Part shown: piece by piece, positions 20,001 to 31,455 of the stretch
Layout of the letters: each line of letters begins with the position of its first letter
How positions within the stretch are numbered: position 1 is the first letter of the stretch
Assembly: GCF_954871325.1 (NCBI RefSeq)
Contig: NC_088778.1
Location: 2,947,743 to 3,011,742, forward strand
Length of the DNA stretch: 64,000 nt
Source of the DNA: Gordionus sp. m RMFG-2023
Taxonomy: Eukaryota; Nematomorpha; Gordioida; Chordodea; Parachordodidae
Reading direction: 5' to 3'
Notes under the pieces: model-generated
Seen by the model: only the letters and a program-made list of their open reading frames with translations
Databases searched by the model: none
What the model was told of the DNA's origin: nothing
Position numbers and translations under genes: made by a program

Positions 20001-23000
20001 CTTTATAATAACTTCGCAAATTTTATAAATTTTACATGCGGAGTGAAAACAGAAGGTTGATAACTAGTTCAAAACCATAATATCAAAAATCTTTAACCTG
20101 ATAAAAAAAAAATTGGGGTGTGGGGGGGGGGAGGGTCGTGGGGTAAATGATTAGTCAAATAAATTGATATATTTTTAAACTCTTGCAAGAAACAAGGGAC
20201 TTAAAAAAAAATTTTACAATAAAAAAATATTTAATTTTTCTATCGGGCCAGGCGTTTATATTTTGGGTCAGGCTATTAGGGACAAATAAAAAAAATCGTT
20301 CTGGATAGGGCAGGGTATGAAGATCACTAATGCGCATATAAGAAACAGCTGTTTTTGAAAAAATTAGTTGCCATTAAAGAAGCCATTTGACTTATATTAT
20401 CTATCCGTTGTTATATTCCTAGTTGATTGGGTATTTAAATTTATAAATATTATTTCAAACGTTCTAATTTCTATTTAATTTGTTTGGTCCAGTTTTATTA
20501 AAAATTAGCGATGGTTCTAAGTTTATGGAAGACAAACGCTCTAACCCTGGCCTTTATCTACCGCCGAATTATTCGAATGTAGTTTTGAAAGGGTTTTCGT
20601 CGACCTTTAATCCTAATATTACTTCTCCAATAAATCAAGCCAATGATTATCAATCAGCAATTCAACATTTAAACAAGCACCAACCTTAGTCAAAAAAAAA
20701 ACTTCACATAATAGGCCTTGTTTAGGCCGTGATATCGCCAGGTCCTCATCTAAACTTTGTCAGCTATCTATTAGCAGCCTTCTCAGGCCGTCACCCAAGC
20801 CATTAAATGAGATCATTGCCAGAGCTCTCGGCTCAGCCACTTTACATCGACCTAGGAACCAGTAGGACTCAATTTCAATTAAAATATTAGGCCTAATGAA
20901 ATCACACGAAATCCAGGGAGTAACGGCACCCTACTAGCTATTGGTGATTGTTTCGCGTCTACCTTAAATTTAAATTCCATAGTTGAATTAAAAATTAATA
21001 AATAGTAACATACCTAAGATTAGTGAAGGTCAACGGTCCGGTCCTATCGGTCTTAGACCGGGATCGGACAGGACCGATTGTCAGACCGATCTTTTTCTTG
21101 AGGACCGTGGTCCGGACCGGTCTTTTTATTTTTTACGGTCCAGATCGCGGTCCGGACCGGTCTTTTATTATTGTTTAAGTTTGCTTTACTATACAATTAA
21201 TATAATTTTTTGTATATTTTATTTTATGATATTCTAGAGGATCATTTTAGATTTTGTTAATTTTTATTTTACAATAAGAAAACCATAAGTTTGTCCAAGA
21301 AACATTTTACTTATAGTCCCAATAAAAACATAGAGTATGTGTTCACTGCAGTACCAAATTTAATGTATCGTCAGCACCTAGTAACAAAATAATTGTTTAT
21401 AATTTTTTAAGCAATAAATTAATCAAAATAAGCAATAATATTATTAAAATATTTTAGTTATTATATAGTTCTATTTTTTTTAAAGAAACTGTCTGTATAA
21501 TTTATTGTAAAAATTACTTAACCTTATTCTTAATAAAATAATTAGGTACCTTAAGCAGACATCTGATAAAACATAAAATATATACTTCTAATGATGAAAA
21601 TGAAAAAATCTCAAAAAACACAATCTACTCTTAATTTTAAAATGCCCTCTACAAGCACAAAATCATTTTTTTCAATACCATTGGATAAATTTTATTGTTT
21701 ATATAATACTCTTATATTTAATAAAATGATAAAACAAATCAAATTAGGTTAAAAAATATGTTTTTTAAACAAATAAAAAGACCGGTCCAGGACCGGTCTT
21801 TTTATTTAAGACCATGGTCTGGATCGATCTTTTTCTTAAGGACCGTGGTCCGGTCCGAGGGTATCGGTTAGTCCGGACCAAAGACCGGACCGTGACCTTC
21901 ACTACCTAAGATCATATTAATCCCCATTGTTTCAGTAAAATTGGTATTAGATCTAGAGCCTGGGATTTTTTTTTCGGTCAAAGATTGCATAATTTCAGGT
22001 GACCTTCAGAAATCTAGATTACAGATATCAATCATGATATGTTGGTCACATTACACCATTCTATCATGTAATCTGAAAGAGGGACCCATTCTCGTTTTAT
22101 TAATTTTAAATTTTAACACCTTTTTAAAAATATTTTTTTAACATAACATGGTTTTTTTTTATTTAAAATTTTATTAAAAAAAACATGCATCTAATCTTTT
22201 TTAATGTTTAAATTTGTGGCCTGCAATTGGTGGGTTAAAAAAAATTAAGCAATGGGCAGGCAGGTTAAAAAGAATTTTGAAACAACAGGCAGGTGGGTTA
22301 ATGTAAATATTTTAAATTAATTTATTATATACACCAATCAGCATATAATAATATAAGTTGTCAGACTATTGCAATTGAAAATCAAATGGGTGATTCCAAT
22401 TTTAATATAACCTGATTTTTATCAATAAAACTAAAGGATTATTGTGAATTAATATGATGTCTAGAAGTATAAGACCCTTTTTAATGAGGTAATCAATCTT
22501 CTGGTAATACTCATTATTTATCAAAAAAATTTAATAATAGATATAGTTGAGAATCTAATTTGGAATCATATCACCTTACACAGTAATGAATCTGATTATT
22601 ACCAAGTTATGGCTGATGATACATGTGAGAAATTTAGTATATGTCAGATAGAAAAGCCTAGTTGAAACTAGGTGAGTGACCTGGATATGGAATCCCTAAC
22701 TAATAATCTTATAAAAACTTTGCAATAAAATAAAATTAATGGGACATGAGTAGCACACTTTTACGAGATGCAAGTATGAAGAAAAGGCTATCTTTCTGAA
22801 TCAGGTGCAATTGTGTGCAACCAAAAAAATATTTGTGTTCTTTTTTTCAACATTTGTTAAAAAAATTTGTAGATATAAACAAGATAATATTAAAAAATAA
22901 AAAAATAGATTCCTTAAATTCTACAATATGAAGCTCTTTAAGAACAATCATATTATTACAAAAAAAAATTCACCCATCCCCTTAAGACAACATTGTTATT

Positions 23001-23638
23001 TAAATGTATTGAATATACTAAATGATTTATGATATTTTGATTTCCAAATGGGGAGGATTTCTCTTCTCCCCTTCTCTACCTATGAAAGAAATATTGCAAT
23101 GTTTAAATTTAAATATAAATCAATAAAATTATCAAAGAAAAAAAAAGAACATCTAACAAAATTAAAATACTATATTTTTTTTCTTCACATATTTTATTTA
23201 AATTACTTAAAAACTGTCTTTGTGCTAGCAAAATTTAAAATTGGCCCTCTGACTATCTCAATACCCCTATCATCAGAAGCATTCAACTAAACTAATATTA
23301 AAAAATAAATATATCATAGCTATTTACCTCCAAAACCATGCTACTATATTCTTTGGGAGTGTATAACAATTTAGCACATGCCAAAATAGTTGAAGTTTTT
23401 CCAGTTCCAGGTGTTCCATAAAATAAAAGATGAGGTAACTTATTCTCTTTAATAAACTTGTGAACTATTATTTTAAATCATTTTTAATATTTTTTTAGTT
23501 AATAACTAGTTTCAATGATATCCTTATGTGCAATCACTTCATCAAAATTTTTAGGGCGATATTTCTCAATCCTTTTGAATATCAAATAAACAATTCAATT
23601 ATAGTAAAAAAAAAATATTACCAGGGCAAATTATCCAT
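14018..23638 (-). CDS. RFC5: Replication factor C subunit 5 (small clamp-loader subunit), 10 exons
   Basis: RFC5 is an AAA+ subunit of the RFC complex, which loads PCNA onto primer-template DNA. Exons in coding order are 23638-23622, 23571-23507, 23464-23328, 23286-23207, 17344-17111, 16258-16177, 16084-15955, 15020-14943, 14895-14841 and 14126-14018. Together they are 987 nt, 328 residues (human about 340), all GT-AG and in frame. Visible motifs are EKYRP (8-12), Walker A GTPGTGKT (44-51), [10 protein letters not shown] (74-83), Walker B LDEAD (108-112), the SRC arginine finger (151-153), [11 protein letters not shown], and the collar helices with [16 protein letters not shown] and [18 protein letters not shown]. 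These are the RFC5-specific blocks in order, so confusion with RFC2 or RFC4 is unlikely. The start is MDNLPWIEKYRP, slightly shorter than vertebrates. Five introns are 41-92 bp; the 5.9-kb intron 4 and three of 0.7-0.9 kb carry repeats and a tRNA gene. Confidence 0.96.
14430..14652. mobile_element. hAT-type MITE family 1, diverged copy in RFC5 intron 9
   Basis: The inverted ends contain GAGCCGATTTTTAAAAACGG and its inverse at about 14610. The core shares the AGCCAGAAAAATAT, ATGTCTAGACCTTTGTTCC and CTTCAGGCTTG blocks with the copy at 33033-33255. The right end GTTTAACATCACTA is preserved; the left end is diverged and I see no target duplication. Confidence 0.75.
15175..15500. repeat. GGCC-rich dispersed repeat in RFC5 intron 7
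   Basis: AT-rich sequence with islands such as GGGTCAGCCGTGACCCAT, ATGGGCCGAGC and GGCCTGGGCCAGAC, beginning with AGAGACCTTCATGGG. It belongs with the other GGCCC-island repeats in the window. The exact ends cannot be read. Confidence 0.4.
15460..15770. repeat. Imperfect tandem repeat, about 100-bp unit, three copies
   Basis: The landmark GGGCCAGACTT(G/T)ATCAAAAAAT begins at about 15460 and 15558, with a variant at 15665 (spacings 98 and 107 bp). Each is followed by an AGTTTCTGG-like block and an AAAAAGG(T/A)TTCTA block. It lies inside RFC5 intron 7. Confidence 0.7.
16862..16942 (-). tRNA. tRNA-Ser, anticodon AGA
   Basis: An 81-nt cloverleaf reads from 16942 down. The acceptor arm is GCAGTCG paired with CGACTGC and the discriminator is G, as expected for serine. 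A-box is TGGCCGAGTGG and B-box GGTTCGAATCC. The anticodon stem ACTGA/TCAGT closes the loop CTAGAAA with anticodon AGA. The long variable arm TGGGTTTTCCCGC makes it a type II tRNA. It has no intron. It lies within RFC5 intron 5 on the same strand; polymerase III should transcribe it from its own boxes. A T-rich stretch, a plausible Pol III terminator, follows immediately downstream. Confidence 0.96.
17345..20479. other. First part of RFC5 intron 4
   Basis: AT-rich intron with no supported gene. It holds GGCCC-type repeat patches (about 18605-18870 and 20155-20335) and, near 19150, an ACGCCAACTAGCGGAA motif also found near 30625. A run of G lies at 20118-20131. Confidence 0.45.
18605..18870. 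repeat. GGCC-island repeat copy
   Basis: Contains CAGCCCCCAGCCCAGTG, AGGTCCGGCCCTG, CAGGCCCAGTCCTG and CTGGGCCAGGCTGGGCCT, separated by poly-A/T runs, and ends CAGGTCTCTGA. The ending mirrors the AGAGACCTGC start of similar copies near 50405 and 63070, which suggests a short inverted-repeat element. Confidence 0.5.
20480..20990 (+). pseudogene. Decayed coding island of unknown family in RFC5 intron 4
   Basis: Three successive stretches look coding but lie in different frames. The first, 20480-20689, includes [18 protein letters not shown] and ends in a stop. The second, about 20700-20845, includes [39 protein letters not shown] and a stop. The third, about 20890-20960, reads [20 protein letters not shown]. 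The GC content is clearly higher than in surrounding DNA. This fits a retrocopy or gene fragment that has gained frame changes. No poly-A tail is evident, and I do not recognise the protein. It lies antisense to RFC5, directly before a hAT insertion. Confidence 0.45.
21021..21904. mobile_element. Non-autonomous hAT element with GGTCCGGACC subterminal repeats
   Basis: The ends are TAGTGAAGGTCA and TGACCTTCACTA, and an exact 8-bp target duplication, CCTAAGAT, flanks it (21013-21020 and 21905-21912). The terminal 150 bp on both sides are dense in GGTCCGGACC, GGACCGGTCTTTTT and GACCGTGGTCCGG units in both orientations, probable transposase binding sites. The middle is AT-rich without a transposase domain I can recognise. 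Total 884 bp, in RFC5 intron 4. Confidence 0.92.
21913..23206. other. Last part of RFC5 intron 4
   Basis: AT-rich DNA. A purine/GGCAGG patch at 22205-22310 (TGGTGGGTTAAAAA, GGGCAGGCAGG) resembles the dispersed GGCC-type repeats. No gene. Confidence 0.4.
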
Positions 23639-25956
23639 TTGGAATTTAGCGCTGAAAGAATAGATGCTAATTCAGTGATCGTAGCAGCTGATTGAGTTTA
23701 AAACAATCTTGAGATAATTTATAGATTATTATCGCGATTGATACTAAAGAGAATACTGGTAATAAAAGATAACCATATAAAAATTTATAAATCTGATCAG
23801 CTGTTAAATCGTAGTATATCTATTGCGTACTTCCATCTAAGGTTCCAGCATAAAAACTTAGCCAATAAATAAATCAAAATCAAAGATAATAGTTGTTTAT
23901 TCTTTAGTTAAATATATTATTATCATATTAAATGGATTACTTTATTTTCCTTAATTGTTCTGTTGGTGGAAATCAAACTTAGGCCAGAAAATGTGTCACA
24001 CTAAATGGATTCTTGGGCCCGCAGGAAGTGATAAGGGAGGTCTCTCAATCCTCCCTATAAAATCTTCATCAGTAAATTGTGTAATATTTATATTTTTATT
24101 TCAAGAATATTTAAAATATTTGTGTGTTTTGCCAACTAGCTCACTCCTATAATAATATATTATAGTTGTAAAAATATTTTTTTAATTAATATTCTTAAAT
24201 TTTCCCTTTATATGAGTAAAATTGTAAAATAAAATGTTATAATATTTTATATATTTAAGTGTTAATATAAAATATCTCGGAATCTAAAGAACATATAAGG
24301 TCACAAATATATGTTAATAATTTATATATTCTGTAAAATCTCAAAAAATGAAGCAATCTTATTTTTTCAAATCTATCCACTTCTGCAAGAATTTTTTATT
24401 TTGTATATGATATTAGAACACATATTTTATGGGAAAAATTGTAATTCCTCAAAGTTACATTTTCAGCTCCCAATTGATTTTAGAAAATACTTGATTATTG
24501 TCATTTTTATTCGAGGGCATTTTAGTTTTCATGCGCCTAAAATATTTCAGCAGATATGGATAATTTATTAAGGAGTTAGAAAAATTAGTTCACTGTTTAT
24601 GGTGGATCAGATAAGGATTCTTCCGACTCAAGAAAATGTAGCAGGTTAATGGCTATTGGCTAAAAGTTAAGAGTAGGAAAAACCTAAGGGTAATACTGTA
24701 TTATAAAGTGTATTTGATCTATATGAGTTGTGAGATTTGAAAACAGTAAAAGGCGAGAATGCTTATATTATAAAGTGGAGAATGTTATAAACGGATATTA
24801 AATATATTTTAAGAAAAAAAATAAAAAATGATATGATCTTTCCCGCATTTGTATATGTAAAAATTCTTCTGCGTCATTAAAATAAAAACCAATAATATGA
24901 ACAGGATAACGGTTACCGTTAATGTAACAAGGAGAGCTTAAAAGTCTATATAGTCACTAAATTAATAATAAATTCACATGCATAGACAAGGGGGAAGTCG
25001 AAAATCCCCCTTTTTCCTATATATCAAATTCTTTTAAAAGTCATTTCCCATAAAAAAGGAAAAAATAGGGTATAATTGTAAAAGATACTTTTTTTTAAAG
25101 AATAATTATAGTGTATAACCCTTAGATCTGCATGTCTGGCCTCAATTCGGCCCGAAACTGGCCTAAAAAGATTTTCACTATAAAACCGGATCGGGTTTAT
25201 TTTAAAAAATTACAAATATTGACAAAGATTATTTTATAAATCAAGTTTGCAAATTGGTAAATCATAAAATAGAACGTTTAATATCTACTTCAGATTTTTT
25301 TAATCTCTCTCAAAAAAAAAATTTTTATCTCAAGCCCGGCTTAATTATATATTTAAAAAAAAAAAAAATCTGGGTTTAAAATAGTTTTACATAACTTAAT
25401 ATTTTCTCAGAGGAATGATGAAAAAAAAAATATAAATATTGATAAGTTATAAAACGAGTGTTACAACCCTATTTAATTCAAACGATAAGTATATGACCCA
25501 ACATTCAGCCGAAAAAATGATGATACCAATGGGAACTAAGTTAAATCCTCTCCACTTAGGATAAATTTGGGTTTCGCCCATAATTACAATATTTTACTTT
25601 TGATACTTCCCAAAAATATCAAAATCGAGATAAGGATATGGGTTAAAAAAATGGTATCAACTCATGGTAAAAATAAATATTTTCTGTTGTGTGGGGGTCA
25701 ATTTATTTTAAATTAATTATTTTTATCGGCGCAAAATAGGTTTGCGAACAAACGAAAATAGGAGATTTGATATCAATTTTGATTTTTTTTTTGGAACTGC
25801 TTAGTTATAGAGTAAAAAAAACAAAAAAAATCAATTTCTAACTTTTCTTAGTTTAAAACAAAATGTATATCTATAAATTAAAAATTCATTTACATGACAT
25901 TTTTTTCCATATATACATCCAATTTCATAATATTTGTGATTACAAATTATTGAGAA
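23639..25956. other. Upstream region of RFC5 and AT-rich intergenic DNA
   Basis: The RFC5 promoter should lie just above 23638. The rest has no supported gene. A GGCC-type repeat patch is at about 25115-25380 (ATTCGGCCCGAAACTGGCC and CAAGCCCGGC). Open frames here are short, Ile/Phe/Leu-rich and look random. Confidence 0.45.
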
Positions 25957-28850
25957 CACTTTGACGTTTAAAGTCGTAATGTCATTATTGAAACAAGTAT
26001 AAGTATATTTCTTCTTTCTAAATTTTATCTGACATCATTGTTACGTTTTGCTTATACAATTTTAACTACAAATTAAAGATCGATTTAATAAAGAATCAGA
26101 AATTTATTTTTGTTTCTTAAATATCGAATCTTTATAAATATATTTAAAATTGAAATAGAAAATTTTATTATAAAATTTTATTATAAAATAATTTATAAAA
26201 GTAACTTCATTATAAAATGTCTAAAAGATGTTAAACAAAGGGGACAAGTGCAGAGAACTACGATATACCAATTTTCTTCGAAGAAGAACAACAAATTTCA
26301 GGATATGATAGAAGTTTAATGTTGATATTTTAATGTATAGATGCAATGGCATTCATATAGAGATCTTTAGCAATCTCAGCTGCTGCTCAAGTTAAACCAG
26401 ATCCATCACTCATTAACCCATCCTTGAATCCCTTTGGTATACTCATAAAATTTTTAAAAATCATGGAATTAATTATTATTTGGACCTGAAAAGGTCTAAA
26501 TGTCTGTTAGGCCCAGCCCAAATTTTTAAATATATTTTCACCCTCCCTCTTATCCCCCCTCCCGAATTTTTGAAAAATTTATTTTAAGCCCGACCCGTAA
26601 AATTTTGATAAATTTTCAATCCTATTCGGAGAGTTAATAAATAAAAAAAAAATTAGAATCGAATTTGATTGCAAGTCGTTTCAATGATAAATCAAAAATT
26701 ATAGTACCAAGGGTGTCTCCTAGTTGTTCAACTTATACTAATCAGCTGACTGTTTAGCCGACTATTAAGCTTCAACTAAACAGCCTATAAAAGCAATACC
26801 AAATACAAAATAATTCGAAAAATAAAAATGCCAACAAACACTTAAAGCGAATTTTCGATAACTAATTTTGTTTAGCGAGGCTAAACACCTTTTGAACTTG
26901 GAAACTATTTTGATGAATATTAAAGGCTTCAAGTTATGATTCAACAAGTAAGTGAACGATTCGTAAAATTTGAATTTATTTTTTTTAACATAGACTTAAC
27001 ACGGAATAGGCCTATTTCGGGCAGTGCTTTTCGATCTCTGATTATAAGTTTCAAGCCGATTCCAATAACCTGAGAAAGATTTAAATATTCATAACAATAT
27101 AATAGAATTAATATCAAAGGGTGGGCTCTCCTGGGTTAAAATTTTCTTTAATAAATTGTTTTGGCTGATAAATATCTTGTGAACTAGGTAATCTTTTGGC
27201 TTGTTTTACAGTGTTTGATGGTTCTCATATTTTTTAGTATACTTTTTCACTCTATTCCGTTTTTTTGTTGTTTATTATTGTTGATTTTGTTTATTTTTTT
27301 TTATATTCATTATTTTGTTTTTTATATTTTTTTTTGTATGTATTTTTTCTCTTATTTTTAAGCTGTTTATTCGGATTTAGTAAAATGTCGAACCAGGACA
27401 CTCCATAAAATATTTTCTCTAATGTAAGGAAAATGGCAAGGAAGTTTGCTGGGGAAATTATTTTGTCCTTGACTAAATATGAGAACAAAGAAGAAAAGAA
27501 TCCTGCATTATAATTTTTAGGGTCAAAATACTATTGTAAAAAAAGATGTATGATATTAAAATTTATTTTGATGGTCAATTTTTCGTAAATCACATCAAAT
27601 TGTATTGTCCTAGAAATGTATTTTTAGGTGTAAAGTTATTATCATTTATATTAATTGTTGTATACTATCGTTATAATGGTAAAATGATATCACATAAAAA
27701 AAATATAACCGATTATCATGTTTAAATAGAAATTCGAAAAATGATAGGAGATGGAATTCGAATCAGGATAATAGAAGGAATTTAAAAAGAATTAACAAAA
27801 AAATTCAATAAGGGATAGGTAAGGGGGGTTGGGAGGGTAATTTAATAAGGTATAGAAAATGGATCTCAGAACAGGATATTCGAATTCAAATTGGGAATGA
27901 AGATAGAATTCAAAAAGAGATGGAAGAAAGAATTCGAAATGAATAGAGTGGAATTCGAATCGGGATAATAAAACAAACCAACCAAACAGAATATTAGAAG
28001 ATATTCGAATTCAAATTGGGAATGGAGTAGAATTTCGAAAAGGGATAAGAGGAATTATAAATTCCCATGATGACTTCGTGATTTTTATATCTTCTATTGT
28101 TACGTTTAATATAACAGATATAAAATTTATTTACAATATCTATAGTGGATAACAAAAAAATATAATATTAATTACATGCTTTATTAATTAAATTCATGTT
28201 ATTTATGTTGTGTTAGAATTGTATTATTTTTGTTTGCATTTAATTAAAATAGTTTTTGTTTATATAAATTTGAATATTTAAAGAAAATAGTTTTTTTTAT
28301 ATATAAAGTTGAATATTTAGATTTCATGTAAAATTTGAATATGTATATTGTTAATAATCAGACGAATATTATATTATGCAAATAATTATACTATATCATA
28401 CAATTTTTTATAGAAAGAGTTTACTTTTTACTTTTACATTTATGTTTTATTATTTTTAGTTTTCTTTTAATTTTTATTTTTAACTTTAATTTTATAATGT
28501 TTTTACTGATATCTATATTAATTAGTTTATTATTTAGATTGCAATTCAATAATTTATATATATATGTCTAGGTTGTATTATGGCTTTAAACATTTTTAAA
28601 ACCATTATACACCCTTGGTCTTGGTATTTTTCTTCTTTTTTTTGTAAACCAAGACCTAAAAGCTCTTAATAATGGTTGCCTCCACGTGGCTAAGAGCGGA
28701 AACATATAAAAATGTAAATTTTCAAAACAATGATTTGTTTTTTAATTTACATTTTTTTTCATGGCTAAAACCATCAATAAACAAATAAATGTTTTTTTTT
28801 AAAAAAAAATTGGTTTACAGTAACTCTACTCCAGGGTAAAACTTACCAAA
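25957..28850. repeat. Large dispersed repeat R1, copy 1
   Basis: Collinear with 34497-38456 in the same orientation. Shared landmarks in order are TTACGTTTTGCTTA, ATAAAGAATCAGAAAT, AGAGAACTACGAT, GGGTGTCTCCTAGTTGTTCA, a TTGTGAACTAGGT block, a GAATTC-rich minisatellite, and near the end TAAACCAAGACCTAAAAG and CCACGTGGCTAAGAGC. It lacks about 1 kb present in copy 2. No domain or terminal inverted repeats were seen, so the class is unknown. Confidence 0.75.
27720..28045. repeat. Degenerate GAATTCGAA minisatellite in R1 copy 1
   Basis: Purine-rich repeats built from GGAATTCGAAT, GGGATAGG and AGGATAATAGAAG words, each about 30-45 bp apart with drift. The same array occurs at 37540-37960 in R1 copy 2, so it is an internal part of R1. 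Confidence 0.65.
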
Positions 28851-31044
28851 TATAAATTGCCTTAAGCTCACTGTTCATGGGCACATGACTATTTCCAGGA
28901 GTCGCGAAATAACGCAAAGTATTCCTGATGATATCTTTTCACAGATCGGGGTAAAGTTGGATATGGGTTTTTTTGAAATGTTCATTGTTGAAAATCATTA
29001 GGAATTTTAACATTATCTACTGCTTACTTTCTCTAGACATAGGCATATAAAAGATTTTAATGATATTGAGTGTTCCTGAGATTTGCATAGCCCTGGAAAA
29101 TCAGCCCGTGATATTTATTTGCGCATTTTGCCCTGCCCGGATTAAAATTCTTGCTCAAGCAGTTCCCCGATAACTCTTTTACTAATATCAAGGCCCCCCG
29201 GCCCGACCGATTAAAAATTTACGAAAATTCAGGCCTGGCTCGTTTAATTTTTTTTAACCAATTTTCTGACCTTATGATAAGATCTAATGTAATAGTTCTG
29301 ATTTTATCATTTATAAGCTTCGCTTTCACATATGTAGAAGAAAGGAGGTAAACAATTGATTAAAAAAAATAAAATTATTATAATCTAAAGAATTAATTTA
29401 TTTATTTTGTCTCGGCAAAACATCGACAACCGGATTCGAATTAAGATTATTTGGGCAAGAAGCGATGCATATAAATCCCATAATAAAGGACTTACTCTAA
29501 AGAACAAGTTAGAAGTTTAACCTTCCAGTCTTAGATCATCATCTGATAATAAATTGACAGGGCTATTACGCTTTATTATTGAAATTAATAATAAATTGTT
29601 CGGCATACCTGCCTTAACTATATATGCAAGTGACGTGCCTAGGAATTTTTCTTAATATGGGGGGGGGGGGTTGTTACCCTATAAATGCCTCTGGAGCATC
29701 TAATAAACGAGAGCCAAGACATTAGAATAGAGAATTGAATATGCATAATTATAAATTTCTAAGCTTATTGCTTGATTAGGTTTAAAAATTTGACTCATAT
29801 TTTTGATATAATAAGCCTGTAAATTATCTGTTTTTTTACGAATTTGGAGTGCATAATAAATTCTTGACACATTTCATCGATATTTGCAATTAGTTCGAAA
29901 TTTTCGAACTTGATTGTGTCGTTCAATGTCAAAACTTTGCTTCCTTGTTATGCGACTTTGCCCATGTCATAACACTTGCTTTAGAAGATTTTGTAATTGT
30001 AAATTTAAATTCCATGCTAATATTAAGCCTTCATTTTGTCAATCATTATCCTCCATAATTTACAATAAATAGATTATTATAACTTGAAGGAATCAAAAAT
30101 CTCAATCAAAAATCTTTAGAGATTTTTTATAATCTTTAGAGATTTTTTATAGAGATTTTTTATCGGGCTAAGCCTATTTTCTGAGAATGTTATGATCCGC
30201 CCAGATCTACTGGATTTGTATAAACTAGACAATATGCTAGGGTGGATAATTCTGCATATATGATGGAATTTATTTCCAATAAAATTAGATTTTGAGCTAA
30301 AAAGAAGTAGTTTAAAGTTGAAAAGTGACATACAATCATTTGTTAAGCGCCTTTTTTTTAAAAATTTGAACATCTAATTTTTGCCAAAAATTTATTCTAA
30401 TTAATATATGTTATGATAATAATCCTATAAATTTAGGACAATTTAATTGTCAACTCCTTGAGTCGTTTTCAAAATACACGGAATGATTTCAAATATTAAT
30501 CAGACAACACACATTGTCTGCACATGTGCCAAAATAGAGTCAAATATTTTTAATCACCTGTCTAAATATTAAGACTTAGTAAAAATGCTATTATTTTAAT
30601 CAATGTTTAAAAAAAATTTACTATTTGACGCCAACTAGCGGAACTTATTTTTGTAAAAAACATAATTTAATCTAAATATATAAAAAAAAAGATGAAAATG
30701 AAGATGAAGATTGAATAATGAAGGGTATGAAGATTGAAACATTAAATGTTAAATAACATAATTTATGGTTTCCATTATTCATCTCTAAAAAAAATTGAAC
30801 TTTGATAAAAAAAAACCTAATTTATACCCTGTTGAAGCCATTGTTCTATTGTGACCTCTAATCCTTCTTCTAATTCAAAAGGCACTCTCCTCGCCTTCAA
30901 AAATCTTGGTTTAAAATCCTTTAACAAATTATCTATTTGTAAATTTTTAACTTTGCCAATAAAAATTATTTCGTATTACCAATTGTATTTTTCGATACTT
31001 AAAATTTTTTTTATTATTTTTTTTTTTGGAAGTGATGCATGGCA
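28851..31044. other. AT-rich intergenic DNA
   Basis: No gene supported. A GGCC-type repeat patch lies at about 29085-29245 (TTTGCCCTGCCCGG, CCCCCCGGCCCGACCG). A run of G lies near 29660. An AATCTTTAGAGATTTTTTAT short tandem repeat is at 30113-30165. An ACGCCAACTAGCGGAA motif is at about 30628. Confidence 0.45.
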
Positions 31045-31455
31045 TGTTACATATTAGTAATAAATTTATAATTGTAGATAATTAAGGTTTAAAGGCTATT
31101 AAATTAAACTTTTACTTTATAATTAAATTTTATAAGAAACGATATATTATTGGATGATTTATATTTAATATAAAATTGATTTATTATATTATTATTAAAC
31201 TTTACTACCTGAACTTTTAAAAATTTGAAGAGAATCATGATAAACGTGCTAGTAAGTAAAAATATATTTTATTATTATTAACTGCTTCTTTTCTTTTTTA
31301 CACATGCTATATGTATACTTATATAAAATTATAATCTATATGATTAAACAAAAAAACAAAAAGTAAGGTTACGAAAAATAAAAAGTAATATAAGTTGAAT
31401 TTGAATTCATAACAAAAATAAAAATATTATATAAGTTGAATTTGAATTCATAACA
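31045..31455 (-). repeat. Probable LTR of the Ty3/Gypsy fossil
   Basis: The segment begins TGTTA and ends TAACA, directly follows a purine-rich tract (GAAGAAGGAGAA on the - strand) and has the expected position after pol. It contains a direct duplication of about 55 bp with TTGAATTTGAATTCATAACA (ending at about 31412 and 31455). The boundary at 31045 is inferred from the terminal bases. Confidence 0.6.
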
